Source: Clostridium sp. OF03-18AA | GTDB taxonomy: Bacteria > Bacillota > Clostridia > Lachnospirales > Lachnospiraceae | NCBI RefSeq assembly: GCF_003478035.1 | Contig: NZ_QUEP01000016.1 | Coordinates: 1 to 64,000 of the forward strand | DNA: 64,000 nt | Direction of reading: 5' to 3' | Shown: in pieces, positions 38,562-48,181 of the stretch | How positions within the stretch are numbered: the stretch's first letter is position 1 | Layout of the letters: every line of letters begins with the position of its first letter | The notes under the pieces: model-generated | The model's database searches: none | Seen by the model: the letters and a program-made list of their open reading frames with translations, nothing else | What the model was told of the DNA's origin: nothing | Program-made: the position numbers and the translations under genes

Positions 38562-39701
38562 ATGAAGACCTACCTGACAGCCGACTGCCTGACCGTCGGA
38601 TACCGCGGAAAACCGATCATTTCCGATATTTCCATGAACATCCGCCGCGGCTCCATCGTCACGCTGATCGGACCGAACGGGGCCGGAAAGTCCACGATCT
38701 TAAAGAGCATCATCCGTGAGCTTTCTCCTCTGGGCGGGAGTGTTTATCTGGACGGCAGGGGGATCGGGGAATATTCCGACCATGAGTTTGCGAAAAAGAC
38801 TGCCGTGGTCATGACCGGGCGGCCGGATCCGGAGCTTATGACGTGTTTTGATGTGGCCGCTGCCGGGCGGTATCCGTATACCGGCCGGTTCGGGATCCTG
38901 TCCGGGGAAGATAAGAAAAAAGTCCGGGATGCCCTTTCCATGGTGCAGTGCGAAGACCTTGCGGACATCCTGTTCCGGAACACGAGTGATGGACAGAAGC
39001 AGCGCGTTCTTCTGGCTCGCGCCATCTGCCAGGAACCGGAACTCCTGGTCCTCGATGAGCCGACCTCCTTTCTTGATATCCGGCATAAACTCGAGCTCCT
39101 TGATATTTTGAAACGGCTGGTTCACGAAAGAAATATGGCAATCCTCATGTCGCTCCACGAGCTGGACCTTGCGGAGCGGATCTCCGATTACGTGCTCTGT
39201 GCAGAAAACGGGACGATCGGAAGAGCAGGAACCCCGGAGGAAGTCTTTGAAAAGGAGTATATCGCGAACCTCTACGGGATCCGGCACGGGAGCTATCTGA
39301 CTTCACTTGGTTTTCCGGAGCTTCCGCGGACAGACGGAACTCCGAAGGTGTTTGTCATCGGCGGGATGGGGAGTGGGATCCCTGTGTACCACGCCTTAAA
39401 CAGAGCCGGGATCGCGTTTGCGGCCGGGGTCATCCATGAAAATGATGTGGAGTACCAGACGGCGAAGGCGCTGGCGGCAAAGGTGGTCTCCGAGATCCCG
39501 TTTGAGCCGGTGGGAGAGCAGGCGTATCTTCAGGCAGAAAAATTTCTGGATTCCTGCGAAGCCGTTCTCTGCCCGCTCACAGTCTTCGGGACCATGAACA
39601 GCAGGAACCGCGAGCTTTGGCGGTCTGCGAAGGAACTCGGAAAATTACAGCAAATAAATCTTGACAAATCTGATTCCGGTGATATACTGATTTACAAGTG
39701 A
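38562..39701 (+). CDS. ABC importer ATPase with an extra C-terminal domain
   Basis: 379 aa. Residues 1-255 are a BtuD/FepC-type ATPase: Walker A GPNGAGKS (37-44), an altered signature TSDGQKQRVLLARA in place of LSGGQ, and Walker B LLVLDEPTSFLD. Residues about 260-379 form an added domain that begins like a Rossmann strand-loop (VFVIGGMGSGIPVYHAL) and is not part of the canonical importer ATPase. AAAGGAGA precedes ATG 38562. The extra domain may be regulatory or ligand-sensing; I do not recognise it. Confidence 0.92.
   Translation: MKTYLTADCLTVGYRGKPIISDISMNIRRGSIVTLIGPNGAGKSTILKSIIRELSPLGGSVYLDGRGIGEYSDHEFAKKTAVVMTGRPDPELMTCFDVAAAGRYPYTGRFGILSGEDKKKVRDALSMVQCEDLADILFRNTSDGQKQRVLLARAICQEPELLVLDEPTSFLDIRHKLELLDILKRLVHERNMAILMSLHELDLAERISDYVLCAENGTIGRAGTPEEVFEKEYIANLYGIRHGSYLTSLGFPELPRTDGTPKVFVIGGMGSGIPVYHALNRAGIAFAAGVIHENDVEYQTAKALAAKVVSEIPFEPVGEQAYLQAEKFLDSCEAVLCPLTVFGTMNSRNRELWRSAKELGKLQQINLDKSDSGDILIYK
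39661..39688 (+). promoter_or_regulatory. Promoter of the thrS T-box transcript
   Basis: TTGACA, 16 bp, TATACT, lying in the 3' end of the ATPase gene. Confidence 0.65.
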
Positions 39702-39711
39702 AAAAAATAAC

Positions 39712-39938
39712 ACGTTGACAGGAAGAGTACGTTCGGAAAATGCTCAGAGAGGGATATGTTTGGTGAGAATATCCTGCACGGAACGAACCGAAGACCGCCC
39801 TGGAGTGTCTCTTAATCGGGAACGGTGATTCCGTTATCATCAAATGAAGTGGTATAGATTTTCTATACAAGCAGGGTGGAACCACGGGTAATCTCGTCCC
39901 TTGACTGTATTTCGTGTACAGTCAAGGGACTTTTTTTT
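39712..39938 (+). promoter_or_regulatory. T-box leader of thrS
   Basis: The T-box AGCAGGGTGGAACCACGGG lies at 39870-39888. The terminator GTCCCTTGACTGTA/TACAGTCAAGGGAC with eight T ends at 39938. A candidate Thr specifier ACC is at 39794-39796 in GAAGACCGCC. Uncharged tRNA-Thr should relieve termination. Confidence 0.93.
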
Positions 39939-39990
39939 CGCGAAACGGAAAACAGCATAAAATTTTTCCACAAGAAAGAGGAGAATGACC

Positions 39991-41931
39991 ATGAAAGTAA
40001 CATTAAAAGATGGCTCTTTTAAAGAGTACGCACAGCCGATGGCTGTCATCGACATCGCAAAAGATATCAGCGAAGGCCTTGCAAGAATGGCCTGTGTCGC
40101 AGAGATCGACGGAGAAGTAAAGGATCTGCGCACGATCGTTGACAAGGACTGCACATTAAATATCTTCACAGCAAAGGATCCGGAAGGTCTTGCAGCACTC
40201 CGCCACACAGCAAGCCATGTGATGGCTCAGGCGATCAAGAGACTCTGGCCGGAGACAAAGCTTGCGATCGGTCCGTCCATCGCTGACGGCTTCTACTACG
40301 ATATCGACCGCGATGAGCCGGTAACATCCGATGACCTCGCAAAGATCGAAGCTGAGATGAAGAAGATCATCAAAGAAGCTCTTCCGTTAGAGCGCTTCGA
40401 GCTTCCGAGAGCGCAGGCGATCGAATTCATGAAAGAAAAGAATGAGCCGTACAAAGTAGAGCTCATCGAGGATCTTCCGGAAGATGCGATCATCAGCTTC
40501 TACAAACAGGGCGAGTTCACAGACCTCTGTGCAGGCCCGCACCTCATGAACACAAAGGAAGTCGGCAAGGCATTCAAGCTCATGAACATCGCCGGTGCTT
40601 ACTGGCGCGGAAGCGAAAAGAACAAGATGCTCACACGTATCTATGCGACAGCTTTCGCAAAGAAAGAAGACCTGGAAGCTTACGTTACCATGATGGAAGA
40701 GGCGAAGAAGCGTGACCACAGAAAGCTCGGCAAAGAGCTCGGTCTCTTCATGATGAGCGATGCAGGTCCTGGATTCCCGTTCTTCCTTCCGAAGGGAATG
40801 ATCTTAAAGAATACACTGCTTGATTACTGGCGCGAGATCCATAAAAAAGCAGGTTATGTAGAGATCTCCACACCGATCATCTTAAACAGAAGCCTCTGGG
40901 AGACATCCGGTCACTGGGATCACTATAAGAACAACATGTATACAACTGTGATCGACGGCGAAGATTACGCGATCAAACCGATGAACTGCCCGGGCGGCGT
41001 TCTTGTTTATGCTTCCGAGCCGCGTTCCTACCGTGACCTTCCGCTCCGTATGGGCGAGCTTGGTATCGTTCACCGTCATGAGAAATCCGGTCAGCTTCAC
41101 GGTCTTATGCGTGTACGCTGCTTCACACAGGATGATGCCCATATCTTCATGACTCCGGAGCAGATCCGCGACGAGATCAAGAACGTAGCAGGCCTCATCA
41201 ATCAGGTATATTCCCTGTTCGGATTCAAGTACCATGTAGAGCTCTCCACAAGACCGGAAGACTCCATGGGAAGCGACGAGGACTGGGAGCTTGCAACAAG
41301 CTCCTTACAGGGTGCGCTTGATGACCTTGGACTCGACTATGTGATCAACGAAGGCGACGGCGCATTCTATGGCCCGAAGATCGATTTCCATCTGGTAGAC
41401 GCGATCGGCAGAACATGGCAGTGCGGTACGATCCAGCTTGACTTCCAGCTTCCGCAGCGTTTCGAACTTGAGTACATCGGAGCTGACGGTGAGAAGCACA
41501 GACCGATCATGATCCACCGTGTATGCTTCGGTTCCATCGAGCGTTTCATCGGTATCCTGATCGAGCACTTTGCAGGCGCATTCCCGACATGGCTTGCACC
41601 TGTTCAGGTCAAGGTTCTTCCGATCTCCGAGAAATACGAGGAGTACGCAAAATCCGTCAAGGCAGCTCTTGACGCAGCGGATATCCGCTCCGAGATCGAT
41701 CTCCGTTCCGAGAAGATCGGATACAAGATCCGTGAGGCACAGGGTCAGAAGATCCCGTACATGTTAGTTGTCGGACAGAAAGAGCAGGCAGACGGAACCG
41801 TATCCGTAAGAAGCCGCTTCAAAGGCGATGAGGGTGCAGAGGATCTGAATGTATTTATCGCAAATATCAAGGCTGAGATCACAGCACGCATCAACCGTCC
41901 GGTTGAAGTAAAGAAAGAAGAAGAGAAATAA
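39991..41931 (+). CDS. thrS: Threonyl-tRNA synthetase
   Basis: 646-aa class II synthetase: TGS domain (1-60), editing domain with HTASHVMAQA and the HxxxH/C zinc site, catalytic domain with MNCPGG and a C-terminal anticodon-binding domain. ATG 39991 is preferred to the in-frame ATG two codons earlier because of its spacing from AGAGGAGA. Controlled by the T-box just upstream. Confidence 0.98.
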   Translation: MKVTLKDGSFKEYAQPMAVIDIAKDISEGLARMACVAEIDGEVKDLRTIVDKDCTLNIFTAKDPEGLAALRHTASHVMAQAIKRLWPETKLAIGPSIADGFYYDIDRDEPVTSDDLAKIEAEMKKIIKEALPLERFELPRAQAIEFMKEKNEPYKVELIEDLPEDAIISFYKQGEFTDLCAGPHLMNTKEVGKAFKLMNIAGAYWRGSEKNKMLTRIYATAFAKKEDLEAYVTMMEEAKKRDHRKLGKELGLFMMSDAGPGFPFFLPKGMILKNTLLDYWREIHKKAGYVEISTPIILNRSLWETSGHWDHYKNNMYTTVIDGEDYAIKPMNCPGGVLVYASEPRSYRDLPLRMGELGIVHRHEKSGQLHGLMRVRCFTQDDAHIFMTPEQIRDEIKNVAGLINQVYSLFGFKYHVELSTRPEDSMGSDEDWELATSSLQGALDDLGLDYVINEGDGAFYGPKIDFHLVDAIGRTWQCGTIQLDFQLPQRFELEYIGADGEKHRPIMIHRVCFGSIERFIGILIEHFAGAFPTWLAPVQVKVLPISEKYEEYAKSVKAALDAADIRSEIDLRSEKIGYKIREAQGQKIPYMLVVGQKEQADGTVSVRSRFKGDEGAEDLNVFIANIKAEITARINRPVEVKKEEEK

Positions 41932-41955
41932 TCTCGATCCAGAGATAAATTGCAG

Positions 41956-41991
41956 GCCGGTCTTCGGAATTTTCCGTGGACCGGCTTTTTT
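41956..41991 (+). terminator. Terminator of thrS
   Basis: GCCGGTC/GACCGGC followed by six T. Confidence 0.85.
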
Positions 41992-42074
41992 CTGCTTTTT
42001 TGTCTGTCCGCTTGAACTTTTTTCTGAATGATGGTATCATAAAGCGGAATATGACCGTTGGGAGGTTTTATCAA

Positions 42075-43499
42075 TTGGCGAAGAAAAAGAACAGGAAAGT
42101 CGTTCGTTATCGCCGGCCCCTGAATATCAATGTGGGCATGATCATTTTTGCCCTCATTTTCTTATATATGGCGTTTTATCTCTATACCTACCTTCGCAGG
42201 GACAAGGTGGAGTTTTATGAAGTTGTGGAAGGAAGTATCGTAAATGATACGAGGCACACCGGGATCATTCTCCGGACGGAGGAGCCGAAATATACGGACC
42301 GTGCCGGAAACATCAACTTCTATATGCGTGAGGGAAAGAGAGCAGCCGTTGGCACAAGAGTCTACTCGATCGATGAGACCGGAACACTTTCGGCTCTGCT
42401 CGCGGAGAAAACAGACGGATCGGTCGCGCTCTCAAAGGAGAATCTTGCTTCTTTAAAAAAACAGCTGTCGAGCTTCAGCCAGACATTCACCAACGAGGAT
42501 TTCCGCGAAATCTATGATACAAAGAATACTCTGGATTCAGAAGTCCTGGAGTATGTCAGCGTGGATACACTGAAAAATCTGGACAGCGCGATCTCAGAAC
42601 TCGGCGGGAATTTTACCCAGGTGCGGTCCGATGTGGCCGGTGTTGTTTCGTACTCCATTGATTCGATGGAGACTCTGACACCAAACCAGGTGACTGCTGA
42701 GATGTTTGACAAGAGCAGCTATAAAAAATCCGGGATCCGTTCCGGGCAGCTCGTGGAGACGGGGGCTCCGGCTTATAAGATCATTACCTCCGAGGACTGG
42801 TCGATCGTATTTCCACTTTCCGATGAAGATCTTACCACTTATAATGGGAAGACATCCCTGACAGTAAAGTTTACAGGGCGTGACCTGGAGACTTCGGGGG
42901 CATTCTCCACCGTGACTGGGGGAGACGGAAAAACATACGGAAAACTCGATTTTTCCAAATATATGGAGCAGTTTGTATCGGACCGCTATGTGGACTTTGA
43001 GATCGTGACGGATGAAGTGCGCGGACTCAAGATCCCGAGAAGTTCCGTGACCGATGTGACGTTCTATGTGATCCCGAAAGACTACTATGTGAGCGGGAAG
43101 AAAGACTCTTCCGACACCTCGATAGTCTCTCAGAGCGGTTTCCGGAAAGAGACATATGCGGACGGAAAGACGGTGGGAGTTGTCACTCCGTGTACGATCT
43201 ACTATGCGGATGACGAATATTATTACGTGGACGCCGGGGAAAACAGCGAGCTGAAAGCCGGGGACTTCCTCACGAAGGATGATTCCGGGGAGCGCTATCA
43301 GATCGGAATGACCCAGTCTGTACAGGGTGTCTACAATATCAACCGCGGTTATACGGTATTCCGGAGAATTGAGATTCTTTCTTCGAATGATGAATATTAC
43401 ACGATCAAAAAGGGAACGGACTACGGTCTGTCCGTCTACGACCACATTGTCCTTGACGCGAATGCCGTGACCGGAAACGGAATGATCATCTATCAGTAG
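42075..43499 (+). CDS. HlyD-like membrane-anchored protein
   Basis: 474 aa from a TTG start at 42075, chosen because GGGAGG lies 9 nt before it; an ATG at 42051 has no RBS. A basic N-terminus and one transmembrane helix (about 20-40) are followed by an extracytoplasmic region with barrel-sandwich-like segments resembling HlyD adaptors. No partner ABC exporter lies nearby. This gene commonly stands before yggS and sepF in Lachnospiraceae, so a wall or division role is plausible but unproven. Confidence 0.72.
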   Translation: MAKKKNRKVVRYRRPLNINVGMIIFALIFLYMAFYLYTYLRRDKVEFYEVVEGSIVNDTRHTGIILRTEEPKYTDRAGNINFYMREGKRAAVGTRVYSIDETGTLSALLAEKTDGSVALSKENLASLKKQLSSFSQTFTNEDFREIYDTKNTLDSEVLEYVSVDTLKNLDSAISELGGNFTQVRSDVAGVVSYSIDSMETLTPNQVTAEMFDKSSYKKSGIRSGQLVETGAPAYKIITSEDWSIVFPLSDEDLTTYNGKTSLTVKFTGRDLETSGAFSTVTGGDGKTYGKLDFSKYMEQFVSDRYVDFEIVTDEVRGLKIPRSSVTDVTFYVIPKDYYVSGKKDSSDTSIVSQSGFRKETYADGKTVGVVTPCTIYYADDEYYYVDAGENSELKAGDFLTKDDSGERYQIGMTQSVQGVYNINRGYTVFRRIEILSSNDEYYTIKKGTDYGLSVYDHIVLDANAVTGNGMIIYQ

Positions 43500-43510
43500 G
43501 AGGTTTTATC

Positions 43511-44194
43511 ATGTCAATTGCAGAGAATATAAAAAATGTGAGAGAACGCGTGAATGCGGCCTGCCTTCGTGCGGGAAGAGACCCGAAGGAAGTTACCCTG
43601 ATCTCCGTCAGCAAGACGAAGCCGGTTTCCATGCTGATGGAAGCTTATGAGGCCGGGGAGCGTGATTTCGGTGAAAACAAGGTGCAGGAGATCACGGAAA
43701 AACGTCCGCAGATCCCGGAGGATGCGAGATTCCATATGATCGGACATCTCCAGACAAACAAGGTCGGACAGGTCATCGATAAGGCGGTCCTGATCCACTC
43801 CTGTGACAGCGTCCATCTCGCAGAGAAGATCGAGAAGGAAGCGGCGAAGCGTGATATGATCGCAAACGTGCTCCTCGAGGTCAACGTAGCGAGGGAGGAG
43901 AGCAAATTCGGCATGTTCTTAGAGGATGTGATCCCGAACCTGAAAGAGATCCAGGCATTCCCGCATGTCTGCGTAAAGGGGATGATGACGATCGCTCCAA
44001 ACGTCGAAGACGCGGAAGAAAATCGAAAATATTTTAAAGAATTATATCAATTATATGTTGACATCAAAAGTAAAAACATTGATAATGGTACTATGACTGC
44101 GCTTTCCATGGGTATGACCGGCGACTTCGAGGTGGCTGTTGAGGAAGGTGCAACCATGATTAGAGTAGGGACCGGAATCTTTGGTTCCAGATAG
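43511..44194 (+). CDS. yggS: YggS family PLP-homeostasis protein
   Basis: 227-aa single-domain PLP-binding protein (PLPBP), which buffers vitamin B6 rather than catalysing a reaction. Segments: LISVSKTKP (PLP lysine), FGENKVQE, HMIGHLQTNKV, CVKGMMTIAP and LSMGMTGDFEVAVEEG. AGGAGG precedes the ATG; next to sepF as in many Gram-positives. Confidence 0.95.
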   Translation: MSIAENIKNVRERVNAACLRAGRDPKEVTLISVSKTKPVSMLMEAYEAGERDFGENKVQEITEKRPQIPEDARFHMIGHLQTNKVGQVIDKAVLIHSCDSVHLAEKIEKEAAKRDMIANVLLEVNVAREESKFGMFLEDVIPNLKEIQAFPHVCVKGMMTIAPNVEDAEENRKYFKELYQLYVDIKSKNIDNGTMTALSMGMTGDFEVAVEEGATMIRVGTGIFGSR

Positions 44195-44211
44195 ATTGGA
44201 GAGAACTAGAT

Positions 44212-44724
44212 ATGAGCTTTTTAGGCAAGATTATGGATACGATGCGTCTGAACGACGATGAAGATGACGATTACTTCTTAGATGACGATTATGAGGATGA
44301 AAAACCGGCACGAAAGAGCCTTTTTAAGAAACAGGCAGCCGATGATCTGGATGATTATGAGGAGGAGAAACCGAGATTCTTACCTCGCGCCACAAACAAC
44401 AATAAAGTCGTTCCGATGCGCCGCGGAAACGGGATGGAGGTTTCTCTGATCAAACCGACATCCCTGGATGACGCAAAGGAGATCTGCGATTATCTGCTTG
44501 CCGGAAAGGCAGTAGTCCTTAACATGGAGGGGATTCACACCGAGACCGCACAGCGGATCATCGATTTCACATCCGGATCCACCTATTCCATGAACGGAAA
44601 TCTCCAGAAGATTTCCAATTACATTTTTATTGCGACCCCGCAGTCCGTTGAACTGTCCGGTGACTTCCAGGATCTTCTTTCCGGAGGAAACTTAGACGTA
44701 TCCGGACTCAACATTCATCTGTAA
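44212..44724 (+). CDS. sepF: Cell division protein SepF
   Basis: 170-aa FtsZ-ring membrane anchor. N-terminal amphipathic segment (MSFLGKIMDTMRLN), an acidic linker (about 15-60), and the core domain (about 78-165) with DFTSGSTYSMNGNLQKISNYIFIATP. Part of the yggS-sepF-ylmH series. Confidence 0.95.
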   Translation: MSFLGKIMDTMRLNDDEDDDYFLDDDYEDEKPARKSLFKKQAADDLDDYEEEKPRFLPRATNNNKVVPMRRGNGMEVSLIKPTSLDDAKEICDYLLAGKAVVLNMEGIHTETAQRIIDFTSGSTYSMNGNLQKISNYIFIATPQSVELSGDFQDLLSGGNLDVSGLNIHL

Positions 44725-44735
44725 AAAGGATCGAT

Positions 44736-45491
44736 ATGGAAAAGGAAGAACAGCTTTTTAAAAAGCGGATCCAGGAACTGGCGCAGAACGCTTACTCCCG
44801 CGATATCCCGCTTCACACAGATTTTCTGACACTTGCAGAACAGACTGTCTTCCAGAATATGTCGGCTACGCTGCCGCCGGTGAAGTTCGTACTTTCCGGC
44901 GGCTTTCCGATGTCTGAACGGAAGGTTTTATGTTTTCTGGCGTCCTACGAGGAGGAACTCTACGCTCCGCCGTTTGTGTGTTTAAAGATCGCGCCCGCGA
45001 ACCGGCGTTTTGCGGAGGAGCTGACACACAGGGATTATCTCGGTGCGATCATGAATCTCGGCATCGAGCGGTCCATGATCGGAGATATTGTTCTGCAGGA
45101 GGGGAATGCCTGGGCTTTTGTCATGGAAAAGATGAGCAGATACCTTGCGGAGAACCTCACGATGATCCGGCACACTTCTGTTATCACAGAGATCACGTCG
45201 GATTTTTCGGATCTCCCGGAACCGGAGACGGAGGAGGTTTCCGGAACGGTGAGCTCGGTCCGCCTGGACTCGGTCGTCGCACTGTGCGCGAGACTTTCCA
45301 GGACAAAGGCAGCAGTCTATATTGAAGGTGAGAAGGTTTCCGTAAACGGAGCTGTCTGCACAAATGTATCGTTAAACCTGCGGGGCGGAGAGATCCTGTC
45401 AATCCGCGGGATCGGAAAATTCCGGTTCGGAGAGCCGGGAAATCTTACGAAAAAGGGGCGTACATCCGTCGTGGTGTACCGCTACAAATAG
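44736..45491 (+). CDS. ylmH: YlmH-type S4-domain RNA-binding protein
   Basis: 251 aa. The N-terminal two thirds belong to the YlmH family (VLSGGFPMSERKVLCF, YLGAIMNLGIERSMIGDI), and an S4 RNA-binding domain is at the C-terminus (about 175-235, VRLDSVVALCARLSRTKAA). In Bacillus YlmH acts in ribosome-associated quality control or rescue. Lies 11 bp after sepF. Confidence 0.92.
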   Translation: MEKEEQLFKKRIQELAQNAYSRDIPLHTDFLTLAEQTVFQNMSATLPPVKFVLSGGFPMSERKVLCFLASYEEELYAPPFVCLKIAPANRRFAEELTHRDYLGAIMNLGIERSMIGDIVLQEGNAWAFVMEKMSRYLAENLTMIRHTSVITEITSDFSDLPEPETEEVSGTVSSVRLDSVVALCARLSRTKAAVYIEGEKVSVNGAVCTNVSLNLRGGEILSIRGIGKFRFGEPGNLTKKGRTSVVVYRYK

Positions 45492-45503
45492 GAGGTTATC
45501 CTT

Positions 45504-46604
45504 ATGATCAAAGAACATGTAAACCGGATCCCGGTCCACATGGATGGGAAGACTATTTATGATATTGTCCTGGAGGACTCGTTTGATTCACTTGCAAAGG
45601 AGATCTCCGTTCTCGGCACCGAAAAGAAGAAGATCTGCATCATCGCGGATTCCAATGTCGCTGACATCTATCTCGATGAGGTGACAAGGATCCTCTTCGG
45701 CTGCTGCCGCGAGGTCACTTCCTATGTGTTCCCGGCAGGGGAAGAAAACAAGAATTTAAAGACGGTCCAGGGAGCTTACGAACATCTGATCTTAAACCAC
45801 TATGACCGGAAAGATCTTCTCGTCGCACTGGGCGGCGGCGTTACGGGCGATCTCTGCGGCTTTGTCGCAGCTACCTATCTCCGCGGCGTTGATTTTGTCC
45901 AGATCCCGACAACCCTGTTATCCCAGGTGGACTCCGGGATCGGCGGAAAGACGGGGGTTGATTTTGATTCCTACAAAAATATGGTCGGCGCCTTCCATAT
46001 GCCGAAACTTGTATATACGAACGTGTCCGTTCTTCGCACACTTCCGGACAACCAGTTTTCCGGCGGCATGGGAGAGGTCATCAAACACGGTCTGATCCGT
46101 GACCGGGAATACTTTGACTGGATCGCGGCCAACAAAGAAAAAATCCTCGCAAAGGATGCGGATACATTAAAACTTCTGATCCAGGGAAGCGATTTTATCA
46201 AACGTGAGGTCGTTGAGATCGATCCGACCGAGCAGAATGAGCGTGCGACCTTAAACTTTGGTCATACGCTGGGGCATGCCATCGAGAAATTAAAGAATTT
46301 TACGATGCTCCACGGTCACTGTGTTGCGGTCGGTGCCCTTGCAGCCATGAATATCTGTAAGGAGCGCGGTCTTGTGAACCAGGATGAGATCAATGCATAC
46401 CGGTCACTGATGGAGTATTTCTCCATTCCGACATCTGTTTCCGGTCTCGATCCGGAGGAAGTGATCGCGGCGACGAAAAATGATAAAAAGATGGAGGCCG
46501 GCGTGATCAAGTTCATCCTTCTGGACCGTGTGGGACATGCCTACATCGACCGGACCGTCACAAAAGAGGAGATGGAGCGCGCCCTTGCAGCCATTTTCAG
46601 ATAG
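45504..46604 (+). CDS. aroB: 3-dehydroquinate synthase
   Basis: 366-aa NAD- and metal-dependent second enzyme of the shikimate pathway. Motifs: GGGVTGDLCGFVAATYLRG, PTTLLSQVDSGIGGKTGVD, KHGLIRD and FGHTLGHAIE. Unusual to find it between ylmH and lspA and away from other aro genes, but the spacing (12 and 9 bp) shows it is part of this operon. Confidence 0.96.
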   Translation: MIKEHVNRIPVHMDGKTIYDIVLEDSFDSLAKEISVLGTEKKKICIIADSNVADIYLDEVTRILFGCCREVTSYVFPAGEENKNLKTVQGAYEHLILNHYDRKDLLVALGGGVTGDLCGFVAATYLRGVDFVQIPTTLLSQVDSGIGGKTGVDFDSYKNMVGAFHMPKLVYTNVSVLRTLPDNQFSGGMGEVIKHGLIRDREYFDWIAANKEKILAKDADTLKLLIQGSDFIKREVVEIDPTEQNERATLNFGHTLGHAIEKLKNFTMLHGHCVAVGALAAMNICKERGLVNQDEINAYRSLMEYFSIPTSVSGLDPEEVIAATKNDKKMEAGVIKFILLDRVGHAYIDRTVTKEEMERALAAIFR

Positions 46605-46613
46605 GAGTGTTTT

Positions 46614-47129
46614 ATGAATACGATCGGAAAACGCTACGGCATTCTTGCCGTTTGTTCTGCCCTGCTCATCGCCCTGGACCAGTGGGCGAAGAGTATGGCT
46701 TACAGCACGCTGCGCGTCAACGGACCGCTGGTGCTGATCAAGGGAGTCTTTGAGCTTTTATACTCGGAAAACCGGGGAGCGGCTTTCGGGATCCTCCAGG
46801 GAAAACAGTGGTTTTTCTTCCTGGTGGCTGCAGCCGTTGTGATCGCGGTCCTTGTCTTTGTGGCAAAACTTCCGTCCGGAAGCCGGTACCTGCCTCTTTA
46901 TATCGCCATGATCCTTCTCCTTTCCGGAGCTGTCGGAAACCTGATCGACCGTGCGGTACGGGGGTTCGTGGTGGATTTCTTCTATTTCAGCCTCATCGAC
47001 TTCCCGATTTTTAACGTGGCGGACTGCTACGTGGTCTGCGCGGCCGGACTTCTGATCCTGCTGATCGGCTTTTTCTACAAGGAGGATGAGCTTTCCTTCC
47101 TCTCATCAAAAAAGGAGAATGAGCAGTGA
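46614..47129 (+). CDS. lspA: Lipoprotein signal peptidase
   Basis: 171-aa aspartic membrane protease that removes signal peptides of prolipoproteins, such as those at 34-37 kb. Four hydrophobic segments; catalytic Asp in GNLIDRA and FNVADCYV; also SENRGAAFGI. Overlaps the next gene by 4 bp. Confidence 0.96.
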   Translation: MNTIGKRYGILAVCSALLIALDQWAKSMAYSTLRVNGPLVLIKGVFELLYSENRGAAFGILQGKQWFFFLVAAAVVIAVLVFVAKLPSGSRYLPLYIAMILLLSGAVGNLIDRAVRGFVVDFFYFSLIDFPIFNVADCYVVCAAGLLILLIGFFYKEDELSFLSSKKENEQ

Positions 47130-48037
47130 GAGAAGAATGTTTTGTGACCGAGGAGACGGCTGGAGACCGGATCGACAAGTTCCTTGCGGAACAGTATGAA
47201 GATCTGTCGCGCTCGTTTTTGCAGAAGCTGTTAAAATCCGGGGAAGTCATGGTAAACGGGCGCCCGGTGAAGGCGAGCTACAAGGCGGCAGAGGGGGATA
47301 CGATCTCCTTCGAGGTGCCGGAGGCTGTGGAGCCAGAGATCGTTCCGGAGGATATCCCGCTCGATATCTTATATGAGGATCACGATGTGATCCTGGTGAA
47401 CAAGCCGAAGGGCATGGTGGTCCATCCGGCAGCAGGACATTACACAGGGACTCTGGTGAATGCGCTGATGTACCATTGTAAGGAAGATCTCTCAGGGATC
47501 AACGGGGTTCTGCGCCCGGGGATCGTCCACCGGATCGATATGGACACGACCGGCGTCATCATCGCCTGCAAGAATGATCTCGCCCACAATTCCATCGCAG
47601 CACAGCTGAAAGAACATTCGATCACCCGCCGCTACCAGGCGATCGTTCACGGCGTTTTAAAGGACGATGAGGGCGTGATCGACGCGCCGATCGGAAGAAG
47701 TCCGAAAGACCGGAAGAAGATGGCGATCAATTACAATAACGGAAAATCCGCGGTGACCCATTACCGGGTGATCGCGAGATTCAAGGATTTCACCCATATC
47801 GAGTGCCGCCTGGAAACGGGGAGAACGCACCAGATCCGTGTCCACATGGCGAGCATTGGACATCCGCTCTTGGGGGATGCCGTCTATGGCCCGGCAAAAT
47901 GTCCGTATAAGCTCCAGGGGCAGACACTGCACGCAGGGATTTTAGGGTTCGTTCATCCGCGGATTGGGGAATATATGGAGTTTTCGGCGCCGCTGCCGGA
48001 GTATTTTGAGGAGCTTTTAAGAAAATTGCCGGGATAA
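47126..48037 (+). CDS. RluA/RluD family pseudouridine synthase
   Basis: 303 aa: S4 domain (about 10-75), then the catalytic domain with HRIDMDTTGVIIACK (catalytic Asp), RRYQAIVHG and LETGRTHQIRVHM. Modifies rRNA or tRNA uridines; RluD-like by length and neighbourhood next to lspA, but the target site is not shown by sequence alone. Starts with GTG at 47126, overlapping the lspA stop. Confidence 0.93.
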   Translation: MREECFVTEETAGDRIDKFLAEQYEDLSRSFLQKLLKSGEVMVNGRPVKASYKAAEGDTISFEVPEAVEPEIVPEDIPLDILYEDHDVILVNKPKGMVVHPAAGHYTGTLVNALMYHCKEDLSGINGVLRPGIVHRIDMDTTGVIIACKNDLAHNSIAAQLKEHSITRRYQAIVHGVLKDDEGVIDAPIGRSPKDRKKMAINYNNGKSAVTHYRVIARFKDFTHIECRLETGRTHQIRVHMASIGHPLLGDAVYGPAKCPYKLQGQTLHAGILGFVHPRIGEYMEFSAPLPEYFEELLRKLPG

Positions 48038-48055
48038 TTTTTCCCGGCTTTTTTT
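48028..48055 (+). terminator. Terminator of the yggS-to-pseudouridine-synthase operon
   Basis: GCCGGG/CCCGGC and seven T, overlapping the stop codon of the pseudouridine synthase gene. Confidence 0.85.
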
Positions 48056-48181
48056 ATTCTGCTTTATGCATATACTGATACAAAAATTCAGAAAATTTAT
48101 GGAATAACTCTTGCATATCGCCTATATTTTTTGTATAATATAGCTATCGGAAAGCTTGATGACAGAAAGGAGCTGTGGCAT

